Source: Bacteroidota bacterium (lineage in GTDB: Bacteria > Bacteroidota > Ignavibacteria > UBA10030 > UBA6906). Taken from it: a stretch of DNA of 64,000 nucleotides. The notes beneath the pieces are model-generated. The model had not been told where the DNA came from and did not search any database. It saw only the letters and a program-made list of their open reading frames with translations. Of the stretch, positions 17,641-25,460 are shown in pieces. Position 1 is the stretch's first letter; the number at the start of each line of letters is the position of its first letter. Both the position numbers and the translations under genes were made by a program. The DNA is taken from NCBI GenBank assembly GCA_030835135.1, contig JAUQWO010000079.1:103152-167151 (forward strand), read 5' to 3'.

Positions 17641-18291
17641 ATGTGCCGATTGCTAGCTGTCATCGCGCGTGCGCCGGTCGATGTGCATCATCATCTGAAC
17701 GCCTTTACGCGCGTGTGCCGGGAGAGTCCCGAATACCAGGGGCATGGCTGGGGGTATGCCGTGTTACGGAGCGGCGGATGGGAACGGTATCGCACTGTGA
17801 CACCGATCTGGGACGATGCGACCCGGCCAGGCGGTGACGTCCGCGTGCTTCTTGCGCACGCCCGCAGCGCGTTCCGAGATGAAGGCATCGAGGTCGGGAA
17901 CAACATGCCGTTCGTCGATGACCCGCAGGCATTCCTTTTCAACGGCGAGCTGCACGGGGTACGGTTGCCGATCGCAGGCCGGACCGGTGCGGAACGGTTG
18001 TTCCGTTATCTTCGCCGGCCGGCTGCTACCCACGCGCCGGAGGCGGTCACGCGGGCCATGGATATTCTCAAGGACCGGGCAACGCACATCCGGGCATGCA
18101 ATTTCATCATCGCGGACCCCGCGGTCGTGATCGTGCATTCATTGTTCGCCGGCGAGTCCGCGTATTTCACCCTGCACCAGCACCGGACGGCCGACACTCT
18201 GACGATCTGTTCGGCCCCGTATGACGATGGGGACCCCGGGTGGGTGCCCATGAACCAGGACAACGTGGAGATGTTCCCGTGCTCATTCTGA
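17641..18291 (+). CDS. Class II glutamine amidotransferase-like protein in the lysine operon
   Basis: A 216-residue Ntn-hydrolase of the class II glutamine amidotransferase family (YafJ/EgtC-like). The protein begins MCRLLA, so Cys2 becomes the N-terminal nucleophile after Met removal; this fixes the start at ATG 17641 and rejects the GTG at 17635. Further family motifs are GHGWGYAVL, LLAHARSAF, NNMPFVDD and FLFNGELHG. It sits between lysY and lysZ, two bases after lysY and overlapping lysZ by 13 bases, so it is fully embedded in the operon. It is not part of the described LysW pathway. Possible roles are hydrolysis of a gamma-glutamyl bond or ammonia release, both inference. Confidence 0.85.
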   Translation: MCRLLAVIARAPVDVHHHLNAFTRVCRESPEYQGHGWGYAVLRSGGWERYRTVTPIWDDATRPGGDVRVLLAHARSAFRDEGIEVGNNMPFVDDPQAFLFNGELHGVRLPIAGRTGAERLFRYLRRPAATHAPEAVTRAMDILKDRATHIRACNFIIADPAVVIVHSLFAGESAYFTLHQHRTADTLTICSAPYDDGDPGWVPMNQDNVEMFPCSF

Positions 18292-19070
18292 AGATCGGCG
18301 GTGGCGCCGGTATCAACATCGAGGGGATCGCTGACGATCTGGCCGGAGCGCCCGAACCCGCGGTCATTGTGCATGGCGCCAATGCATGGCGCGATGATCT
18401 TGCGGACCGCCTTGGCGTGGCCCGGGAGGTCGTGACCTCGGTGCGGGGATACGACAGTGTGCTCGCGACGGAGGCAACGATGGACGTCATGCTCATGGCG
18501 TATGCCGGGCTCCGGAACAAGAGGATCGTCGAGACATTGCAGCGGCGGAACGTCGCGGCGATCGGACTGACGGGTCTCGACGGACGTCTCATCCGGGGAA
18601 AACGCAACCCCGGGATCCAGGTCCGCCAGGGTGAGAAGATCCTGCTGCGCCGTGATCTATCCGGGAAGCCGCAGGGGATCAATGTGCCGCTCCTGAAGCT
18701 CCTCATGGAGAACGGGTATACACCCGTGCTCACCGTACCGATCTGCGACGAGCAGGGGTTCGCGATCAGCGCGGACAACGATGACATCACGGCCGCGTTG
18801 CACCGGGAACTGCGCGCGTCGATGGTCGTGAGCCTGCTCGAAGCGCCCGGGTTCCTGTCCGATCCGGCGGACCCCGGATCCGTCATCGCCTCGATGTCCA
18901 GGGCTGATGTGAAGCAATGGGAAGAGCGTTCAACGGGACGCATCAAGCGCAAATTGCATGCGATCAACGGGATCATGGAGGAACATCCGACCCGTGTCAT
19001 CCTGGCCGATGGCCGGACGGCGCATCCTCTTGCCGATGCCCGGGCAGGGAGGGGGACGGTGATCGCATGA
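18279..19070 (+). CDS. lysZ: LysZ: LysW-aminoadipate kinase
   Basis: A 263-residue amino acid kinase related to ArgB, phosphorylating the side-chain carboxyl of LysW-bound aminoadipate. The GTG start at 18279 was chosen because it gives MLILKIGGGAGIN, the normal family N terminus, with GGAG eight bases upstream. Visible motifs are VIVHGAN (substrate/phosphate loop), NVAAIGLTGLDG and a C-terminal nucleotide region with SADNDDITAAL. It overlaps the amidotransferase gene by 13 bases and lysJ by 4 (ATGA). Confidence 0.92.
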   Translation: MLILKIGGGAGINIEGIADDLAGAPEPAVIVHGANAWRDDLADRLGVAREVVTSVRGYDSVLATEATMDVMLMAYAGLRNKRIVETLQRRNVAAIGLTGLDGRLIRGKRNPGIQVRQGEKILLRRDLSGKPQGINVPLLKLLMENGYTPVLTVPICDEQGFAISADNDDITAALHRELRASMVVSLLEAPGFLSDPADPGSVIASMSRADVKQWEERSTGRIKRKLHAINGIMEEHPTRVILADGRTAHPLADARAGRGTVIA

Positions 19071-20221
19071 CGACGGTCTACACAGAGGAGAGCCGGGCAC
19101 TGGGGGTGTATGCACGGCGCGGAGTGACGCTTGTGCGTGGGGAGAACGCGTTCGTGTGGGACGACAGGGGGAACCGCTATATCGATTGTGTGGCCGGCCA
19201 TGGTTCGGCGAATATCGGGCATGCGAATCCCCGCGTGGCCGCGGCCGTTGCGACGCAGGCGTTGCGCTTCACGGCCTGCAGCAACGTCTTCTTCAACGAT
19301 GCGCGTTCGGCATACCTCGACCTTCTGCTCAGTGTCGCCCCCGCGCCGTTGGAGCGAGCGTTCCTGTGCAACTCGGGTGCGGAGGCCGTTGAGGCGGCGA
19401 TCAAATTTGCACGCCACACCACCGGACGGGTGGAGGTCGTCAGCACGTACCGCGCATTCCACGGGAGGACCCTCGGGGCGCTGAGTACCACGCATAATCC
19501 AGCCTATCGTGAGAACGTCGGGCCGCTTCCCTCCGGGGTGACGTTCATCCCGTACAACGAGCCGGCCGCCCTCACGGCCGCGGTCACCGATGCGACCGCC
19601 GCCGTGATCCTGGAGGTGGTTCAGGGCGAGGGGGGCGTGCATCCCGGCACTCGCGAGTTCTTTGCGGCCGTCGGGCGTGCCTGCCGCGAGCATGGGGCAT
19701 TGCTGATCGTGGACGAAGTACAAACGGGGTTCGGTCGCACAGGGAGGATGTTCGCGTTCGAGCATGCCGGATTGGAGCCTGACCTGGTGTGTCTGGCAAA
19801 ATCCATGGCCGGGGGGTTGCCGATGGGGGCCGTGGTGTGCTCGGCCCGCATTGTTGCCACGCCCGGGATGCATGGGACGACATTTGGAGGGAATCCCGTG
19901 TGTTGTGCCGCGGCGCAGGCGACCCTCGAGTTCATTCTCGAAACCGGCCTGGTCGATGCAGCGGCAGAGAAAGGGGAATACCTCGGGGGGCGGCTCGCTG
20001 CCATCGCATCACCCCGCATCCGCGAAGTGCGCAGGCTGGGCCTCATGGTGGGCATCGATCTGCGTGAGAAAGCCAGGCCCTCAATTGAGAGGCTGCAGAA
20101 TGCCGGGGTGCTCGCCATGCCCGCGGGGCCGACGGTCGTGCGCCTCCTCCCCCCGCTCACGATCGGGTACGCCGAGCTTGACCGGGTCGCCGCGGCTCTC
20201 GAGCAGGTCCTGACCACCTGA
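19067..20221 (+). CDS. lysJ: LysJ: LysW-aminoadipate semialdehyde aminotransferase
   Basis: A 384-residue class III PLP aminotransferase (ArgD/LysJ family). The PLP lysine is K245 in LAKSMAGGLP; other motifs are CNSGAEAVEAAIKFAR, AFHGRTLGALS and IVDEVQTGFGRTG. It would transaminate LysW-aminoadipate semialdehyde to LysW-lysine. It is the last gene of the operon. The releasing enzyme LysK is not in the window, nor are homoaconitase, homoisocitrate dehydrogenase or LysN, so those steps must be encoded elsewhere. Confidence 0.92.
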   Translation: MTTVYTEESRALGVYARRGVTLVRGENAFVWDDRGNRYIDCVAGHGSANIGHANPRVAAAVATQALRFTACSNVFFNDARSAYLDLLLSVAPAPLERAFLCNSGAEAVEAAIKFARHTTGRVEVVSTYRAFHGRTLGALSTTHNPAYRENVGPLPSGVTFIPYNEPAALTAAVTDATAAVILEVVQGEGGVHPGTREFFAAVGRACREHGALLIVDEVQTGFGRTGRMFAFEHAGLEPDLVCLAKSMAGGLPMGAVVCSARIVATPGMHGTTFGGNPVCCAAAQATLEFILETGLVDAAAEKGEYLGGRLAAIASPRIREVRRLGLMVGIDLREKARPSIERLQNAGVLAMPAGPTVVRLLPPLTIGYAELDRVAAALEQVLTT

Positions 20222-20245
20222 TCCCGTCTCTCCCGTGCCCCATTC

Positions 20246-20274
20246 TTGCAATTGGAGGGGCGATTTCGTACATT
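20246..20274 (+). promoter_or_regulatory. Likely promoter of tRNA-Arg
   Basis: TTGCAA (20246-20251), 17-base spacer, TACATT (20269-20274), about 50 bases before the tRNA. The -10 box is weaker than the others in this window. Confidence 0.45.
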
Positions 20275-20332
20275 GATACGCAACGCCATTCCGGCAATTG
20301 CGAACGGTGGTGCAGTACCATGCACGCCCGAT

Positions 20333-20406
20333 GCGCCTGTAGCTCAATTGGATAGAGTGTTGGCCTCCGGAGCCAAAGGTTTCGGGTTCGACTCCCGACA
20401 GGCGCA
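20333..20406 (+). tRNA. tRNA-Arg (anticodon CCG)
   Basis: A full cloverleaf: acceptor GCGCCTG/CAGGCGC, D-arm GCTC...GAGT, anticodon stem TTGGC/GCCAA around the loop CTCCGGA (anticodon CCG, reads CGG), T-arm CGGG-TTCGACT-CCCG. Discriminator A at 20406; the CCA end is not encoded. A TPR protein gene follows after 39 bases and may share the transcript. Confidence 0.95.
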
Positions 20407-20445
20407 CAGGTTTTCCCCATCTGCAATCCGTTACGATAGGATCTC

Positions 20446-21135
20446 ATGCTCAAACCAAAGAAGAAGATCTCGAAGCGCGAACTGAAGCAGGATTCGCTGC
20501 TCACCACCTACGTGCAGGTCACGTCCTTCTACGAACAGTACAAGAAGCAGATCAGTATCGGCGTCACGGCCGTGGCGGTCGTGATCATCGCCCTGGTGAT
20601 CTTCCTGAAGAACCGGGCCGACAGCAATGAGCAGGCTCTGACGCAGCTCGCCGCGGTCCATGGGGTGTATGATGCCGGTCAGTATCAACAGGCGATCGAT
20701 GGTGTCCCGGCGCAGAACATCCGTGGACTGAAGGAGATCGTGGACAACCACGGCGGGACCAGGGGTGGCGATCTGGCCGGATTCTATCTCGCCGATTCGT
20801 ATTTCCAGCTGGGCAAGTACGCCGAAGCACTTGAAGCGTTCGAGTCGTGCAGCGCGTCTGAGGCCCTCGTGGAATCCTCGCGCCTTGCCGGGATCGCCGC
20901 GTGCCATGAAGCACTTGGGCACTATGCTGATGCAGCCCGCGCATTCGAGAAGTCCGCGGGTGAGGATGTCACCGACGGCACGGCCGCCGAGCATCTGAAC
21001 GATGCGGCCCGTAACTTTGCGTTGGCCGGCGACAAGGAACGCGCGATCGATATCTTGAAGCGCATCAAGAAGAACTACCCGACGACCACGTACGGTCGCG
21101 AAGCAGACAGGTTCATCGCCCAGCTGTCGGTGTAA
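20446..21135 (+). CDS. Membrane-anchored tetratricopeptide repeat protein
   Basis: A 229-residue protein with a positively charged N terminus (LKPKKKISKRELKQD), one transmembrane helix (ISIGVTAVAVVIIALVIFL, about residues 36-54) and an exported region with TPR-like repeats (LADSYFQLGKYAEALEAFE, AGIAACHEALGHYADAARAF). The layout resembles YfgM/BamD-like TPR proteins that assist envelope protein folding. It ends in a helix with IDILKRIKKNYPTTTYG. The function is not established by the sequence; its neighbours give no pathway. Confidence 0.75.
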   Translation: MLKPKKKISKRELKQDSLLTTYVQVTSFYEQYKKQISIGVTAVAVVIIALVIFLKNRADSNEQALTQLAAVHGVYDAGQYQQAIDGVPAQNIRGLKEIVDNHGGTRGGDLAGFYLADSYFQLGKYAEALEAFESCSASEALVESSRLAGIAACHEALGHYADAARAFEKSAGEDVTDGTAAEHLNDAARNFALAGDKERAIDILKRIKKNYPTTTYGREADRFIAQLSV

Positions 21136-21177
21136 CCCCTCGCTCCCGGCGAGAGGCGGGGCCAACGGAAGGAGTGC

Positions 21178-22527
21178 ATGGGGCTTCTCCCTGACAGGGC
21201 GCTTACCCGCACCGTTCTCAAGATCTCGACTCCGGCGGTCGCCGGGCTGTCGATGCAGATGGTTGTGACCGTGACCGAGACGGCCATGGTCGGCCGCCTC
21301 ACCGGGGCCAACATCGTCCTCGCCGCCATGGCCCTCGCTTCGCTCGCCGCGTGGGCCATCACCAGCGCGTTCTCCAGTCTCGCCACGGGCACACACGTCC
21401 TCGTCGCACGCCGTTCCGGTTCCCGTCAGCATGTCGGGGCAGGGGACGTGCTCAACAACTCGCTCCTCCTCTCGCTGTTCATCGGTCTCCTCGTCGGACT
21501 TCCGGGCTATACGTTCGCCTACGATTTCATCGATTTCTTCGCGGCGAACCCGGATGTGGCCAGGGCGGGGACGGGGTACATGCAGTGGCGGTTCATCGGC
21601 ATAGGGTTCTTCCTCTTCGTCGTGTCCTATCGCGGATTCTTCAATGGGATCGGGCATACGAAGGTATTCCTCTACTCCGCGATCATCATCAACCTGTCGA
21701 ACATCGTCTTTAACTATGTGCTGATCTTCGGCGGATTCGGCATCCCGGCCATGGGATTGACCGGCGCCGGTCTGGCGGTGGCCCTCTCGAATGTCGTGGG
21801 CTGGTTGTTCTTTATAGGTGCAACTTTTCTGCCGGAATACCGAAAAACCTACAAGTACTACTCGAAGTTCAGCCTCCGGGGCGATGTTCTGAGCCAGATC
21901 GTGCGGATCTCGCTTCCGGTGTCGTTCCAGAATATCCTGATCCTTCTCGGCTTCCTCGTGTTCGCTGCGATCGCCGGGTATATCGGGACGACGGAACAGG
22001 CCGCGACGCAGGTGGTGATATCCGCCCTGTTCATGTCGTTCCTCCCCTGCTTCGGTTTCGGCATGGGAGCACAAACCCTGGTCGGTCAGAGCATGGGCAA
22101 TCACGAGTACACGCTGGCGCACCGGTATGGCCTGGAGGCGGCCCGTCTCGCCACCTACTTCACGATCCTGCTCGGCCTCGTCTTCATCCTGTTCCCCGAT
22201 GCGGTGATCAGCATCATCACCAACGATCCCGAAGTGACCGCGATCGCGCATCCGGTGCTCCAGATCGCGGGGGCTGCACAGATGTTCTACGCGTCGGGCA
22301 TCGTCCTTGCCCATGCGCTCCAGGCAGCAGGGGCGACCGTGTACGTGATGTGGGTGGAGGTCCTGACCCATTGGGTGATCTTCCTGCCCGTCTCGTATGT
22401 GCTCGGGGTGGTCCTGGGCGCCGGGCTGGTGGGTGCCTGGCTGGCACTCCCGGCATATATCATCGCCTACAGTCTGCTGGTTTACGGGAAGTATCGTCGC
22501 GGCACCTGGCTTCACATGAGAGTCTGA
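21178..22527 (+). CDS. MATE family efflux transporter
   Basis: A 449-residue, 12-helix multi-antimicrobial extrusion (NorM/DinF-like) transporter. Typical features are the N-terminal LKISTPAVAGLSMQMVVTVT, LNNSLLLSLFIGLLVGLPG, and the second-half counterpart GFGMGAQTLVGQSMG. It is expected to exchange Na+ or H+ for organic cations or lipid-linked substrates. The gene follows the TPR gene by 42 bases, with AAGGAG four bases before its ATG, and is followed after 6 bases by the SpoIIE-type phosphatase, so the signalling module may be co-transcribed. Confidence 0.9.
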   Translation: MGLLPDRALTRTVLKISTPAVAGLSMQMVVTVTETAMVGRLTGANIVLAAMALASLAAWAITSAFSSLATGTHVLVARRSGSRQHVGAGDVLNNSLLLSLFIGLLVGLPGYTFAYDFIDFFAANPDVARAGTGYMQWRFIGIGFFLFVVSYRGFFNGIGHTKVFLYSAIIINLSNIVFNYVLIFGGFGIPAMGLTGAGLAVALSNVVGWLFFIGATFLPEYRKTYKYYSKFSLRGDVLSQIVRISLPVSFQNILILLGFLVFAAIAGYIGTTEQAATQVVISALFMSFLPCFGFGMGAQTLVGQSMGNHEYTLAHRYGLEAARLATYFTILLGLVFILFPDAVISIITNDPEVTAIAHPVLQIAGAAQMFYASGIVLAHALQAAGATVYVMWVEVLTHWVIFLPVSYVLGVVLGAGLVGAWLALPAYIIAYSLLVYGKYRRGTWLHMRV

Positions 22528-22533
22528 CAGACC

Positions 22534-24651
22534 ATGAAGTTCCGGCGGGTCCTTTTTGTCGTTGGCGCCTTTGTGCTGCTCCTCCTGAAGTTCGCGGCGG
22601 ACATCTTCCGCAAGAACGTGGAGCTGCAAATGGGTGGGTTGCTGGCGCTCCGCGAGCTCGCCGCGGTGGGGATCTTTGTCCTCATCTTCATGGCACTCCG
22701 GCCGGTCTTCCCCGAACGTGCTTCCATCCGTCCCGTCCGCTGGCTCGGCCTTCAGCTCATCACCCTCGGCGTCTTTCTGGTGGTCATGCTGCTGCTCGGA
22801 TTTCTCCCCGGGGATGGTTTCGATGCGAAGGACCTGGGGCTGCTGCCCCTGGATTACCCGTCGCTGTTCATGGCATCCCTCTTCAGTCTGTTCGCCGGTA
22901 TCCTCGCGATCGTGAACTTTCAGATCCTGCGCGATCTCGTGCTGGCGTCGCGGACCAAGCGCGGCCGCCGGAATTTCTTCATCTTCATGCTGCTGGTCCT
23001 CGCGACCGCCGCATCCTCTGCACTGATCCGGCCACTCGACTCCAGCGTTGTCACCGGCGTGCTCTTCGGCCTCGCGCTCTGCTTCGCACTCGTGATCGCC
23101 TTCCGGCTTCCGTGGATCGTGTACCTCACCAAGCGTGAGAAGCTCCTCGCCCTCACCCTGACCTTCTTCCTGTTCGTCACGTTCTCCGTCGTCGCCGTCC
23201 TGATCAAGGAGAGCTCGTCCCTGGAACGCGGACTGTTGTACTACTCCCACCCGTTGCAGGAGTTCGTCCAGCTCTCCCTCATCACCGGCGCCATCTATAG
23301 CGGCATGGCGTTCATCAGTACGCTGTTCCACCTGCCCACGGCCGAGGCATTCGACAGGAAGCGCTCGGAGCTCACCTCGATCCATACGCTCAGCAAGCTT
23401 GTGACGCAGGTCTTCGACTTCAACGAGCTGATGGAGACCGTCACGTCCATGACGCTCCAGATGGTGGGGGCACAGAGTGCGTGGATCGAACTCCTGCCGG
23501 TCGCGCAACGGGACACCACCGTGATGGTGGGTGAGGATGGGTTCGCCGGCGGCCAGGTCGTGGGGATGAAGAACATCGCCCGGGGTGAGATCGAAGAGTT
23601 GCAGGGCACGGGGCTGCATTACCTCCGCACGGCAGCGGGGCGGGAGCGCAAACCGATCGTCGTGGATGAGGTCGCGCGCGATCCCCGGTTCGCCGCCGCG
23701 GGATCGGAAACGAACCGCCCGGGCTCCCTCGTGATCGTCCCCCTGGTGTCGCACACGGGGCTGATCGGCTTCCTCTACGCCACCAAGGCGGGGACGTTCG
23801 GATTCGTGAAGGACGATGTGGAACTGATCTCGACGTTCGCGGATCAGGCCACGATCGCCATCGAAAATTCCCGGCTCATCAAGACCTCCATCGAGCGGGA
23901 ACGGCTGGTGCAGGAAATGACCCTCGCCCAGGACATGCAGCGAAAGCTCCTTCCCCAGCGGCTGCCACGCCTTCCGGGGATCGATCTGGACGCGCTTTCC
24001 ACCCCTGCGTTCGAGGTGGGTGGGGATTACTACGATTATGTGGTCCTTTCGGACCACGAACTCGGGATCATCGTGGGCGATGTCTCGGGAAAGGGTGTCC
24101 CGGCGGCGTTTTACATGTCCGAGGTGAAGGGCATCTTCCAGTCCCTCAGCCCGCTGTACAAGTCCCCGCGGGAATTCATGCTCCGTGCCAATACGGTCCT
24201 CATGGAGTCTATTGACAAACACTCGTTCGTTAGTTTAATTTATGGGATCCTCGATGTACGCACCGGTCACTTCCAGATAGCGCGGGCAGGACACTGCCCC
24301 CTGTTGCATGTGGGGGAGGGAAGTGGTGTGTATCTCCGGCCCGATGGGATGGGGCTCGGATTGGCGGAGCATTCGATCTTCGCCGGGTCCATCGAGGAGC
24401 AAACCATTCGGTTGCGTCCGGGTGACCTCTGTGTCCTGTACACCGATGGGGTCACGGAGGCGCACCGCAATGGAGAGGAATTCGGCTACGAACGGTTACG
24501 TGCAGCGGCTGGCTGTGCGGATGGAAGAACGGCTGCCGGGGTCAAGGATGACATCCTCCTGGCAGTGGATGCCTTCATCGACCACGGTGCGCCACACGAC
24601 GATCTGACGCTTGTCGTCGTCCGGTGGCTCGGCCCGGTTCCACAGTCATGA
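22534..24651 (+). CDS. Membrane GAF-SpoIIE (PP2C) serine phosphatase
   Basis: A 705-residue protein with about eight N-terminal hydrophobic helices (residues 1 to ~270), a GAF domain (~280-440, with SKLVTQVFDFNELMETVTSM at its entry and FADQATIAIENSRLI at its end), then a PP2C/SpoIIE phosphatase. Metal-binding Asp residues are in EVGGDYYDY, IVGDVSGKG, YTDGVTEA and HDDLTLVVV. Such enzymes dephosphorylate STAS anti-anti-sigma proteins in response to a membrane or ligand signal. The immediate downstream gene is a STAS protein, which is its likely substrate. Confidence 0.9.
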   Translation: MKFRRVLFVVGAFVLLLLKFAADIFRKNVELQMGGLLALRELAAVGIFVLIFMALRPVFPERASIRPVRWLGLQLITLGVFLVVMLLLGFLPGDGFDAKDLGLLPLDYPSLFMASLFSLFAGILAIVNFQILRDLVLASRTKRGRRNFFIFMLLVLATAASSALIRPLDSSVVTGVLFGLALCFALVIAFRLPWIVYLTKREKLLALTLTFFLFVTFSVVAVLIKESSSLERGLLYYSHPLQEFVQLSLITGAIYSGMAFISTLFHLPTAEAFDRKRSELTSIHTLSKLVTQVFDFNELMETVTSMTLQMVGAQSAWIELLPVAQRDTTVMVGEDGFAGGQVVGMKNIARGEIEELQGTGLHYLRTAAGRERKPIVVDEVARDPRFAAAGSETNRPGSLVIVPLVSHTGLIGFLYATKAGTFGFVKDDVELISTFADQATIAIENSRLIKTSIERERLVQEMTLAQDMQRKLLPQRLPRLPGIDLDALSTPAFEVGGDYYDYVVLSDHELGIIVGDVSGKGVPAAFYMSEVKGIFQSLSPLYKSPREFMLRANTVLMESIDKHSFVSLIYGILDVRTGHFQIARAGHCPLLHVGEGSGVYLRPDGMGLGLAEHSIFAGSIEEQTIRLRPGDLCVLYTDGVTEAHRNGEEFGYERLRAAAGCADGRTAAGVKDDILLAVDAFIDHGAPHDDLTLVVVRWLGPVPQS

Positions 24652-24680
24652 TCCGCGATCTGTCTACGGGAGGACGCAGT

Positions 24681-25043
24681 ATGAGTGAATTCACCATAGC
24701 GCAGCGGGAACGCGAGGCTGTCCATGTGCTCGAACTCAAAGGGTACCTGGACGCGCACACCGCGCCGAAACTGGAAGAGGCCTTTCAGGGACTGCTGAAG
24801 GACCAGCGGTTCAACATCATCGTGAACTGCAAGGACCTTTCCTATATCAGCAGTGCCGGCCTGGGCGTCTTCATGGCGTATATCGAGGACGTCCGGAAGA
24901 ACAACGGCGATATCAAGCTCTCGAACATGTCGACCAAGGTGTACAACGTGTTCGACCTGCTCGGGTTCCCCCTGCTCTACGAGATCACCCCGGATGAGCA
25001 GGATGCCTATAACAAGTTCGGCAATGCACTGACCCGGAAGTGA
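24681..25043 (+). CDS. STAS-domain anti-sigma factor antagonist
   Basis: A 120-residue SpoIIAA/RsbV-like STAS protein. The phosphorylation loop is LSYISSAGLGVF with candidate Ser57/Ser58; DIKLSNMSTKVYNVFDLLGF is the conserved C-terminal helix region. ATG 24681 has GGAGG seven bases upstream. In a partner switch the unphosphorylated form binds the kinase encoded next door; the SpoIIE phosphatases on either side would restore that form. The stop overlaps the GTG of the kinase gene. Confidence 0.92.
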   Translation: MSEFTIAQREREAVHVLELKGYLDAHTAPKLEEAFQGLLKDQRFNIIVNCKDLSYISSAGLGVFMAYIEDVRKNNGDIKLSNMSTKVYNVFDLLGFPLLYEITPDEQDAYNKFGNALTRK

Positions 25044-25459
25044 CGTCCCGGACCATCCATATCGAGAGCCGGACGGAGCGACTGATCGCCGTCCGGGACT
25101 TTGTGTCCGAGGCCGCGCGTGAATTCGGCTTCGCGGATGATGACGTGAACAAGATCGCGCTTGCCGTGGACGAGGCCTGTACGAACGTCATCAAGCACGC
25201 CTACCGTTTCGCGCCCGACCGGGACATCGCCGTGACCGTCCGTCCGCACAACACGGCGTTCGAAGTGGCGATCCGTGACACCGGAGTCGGCTTCGATCCG
25301 TCGGACGTTCATGCCCCCGACATGAAGGACTATTTCTCGCACTTCCGCAAAGGCGGCCTGGGCGTGTATCTCATGAAGCGCCTCATGGACAAGGTCGAGT
25401 ATGAGATCGACCCCGGCAAACGGAATGAAGTCCGCCTGACCAAGTTTCTCGCGCGCTGA
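25040..25459 (+). CDS. RsbW-type anti-sigma regulatory serine kinase
   Basis: A 139-residue GHKL ATPase of the RsbW/SpoIIAB group. The N box is VDEACTNVIKHAY, the G1 box DTGVGFDP and the G2 region KGGLGVYLMKRLMD. It should phosphorylate the STAS protein and sequester a partner, classically a sigma factor, but no sigma factor gene is adjacent. GTG 25040 overlaps the STAS stop (GTGA) and is the only start giving a complete N-terminal strand. Confidence 0.92.
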   Translation: MTSRTIHIESRTERLIAVRDFVSEAAREFGFADDDVNKIALAVDEACTNVIKHAYRFAPDRDIAVTVRPHNTAFEVAIRDTGVGFDPSDVHAPDMKDYFSHFRKGGLGVYLMKRLMDKVEYEIDPGKRNEVRLTKFLAR

Positions 25460-25460
25460 C

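Noticed and set aside
20431..24222. A 1263-codon open frame on the minus strand across the TPR, MATE and phosphatase genes
   Set aside because: It is antisense to three well-supported genes and is rich in His/Arg/Asp/Glu as expected from the reverse frame of GC-rich coding DNA; no domain is visible.
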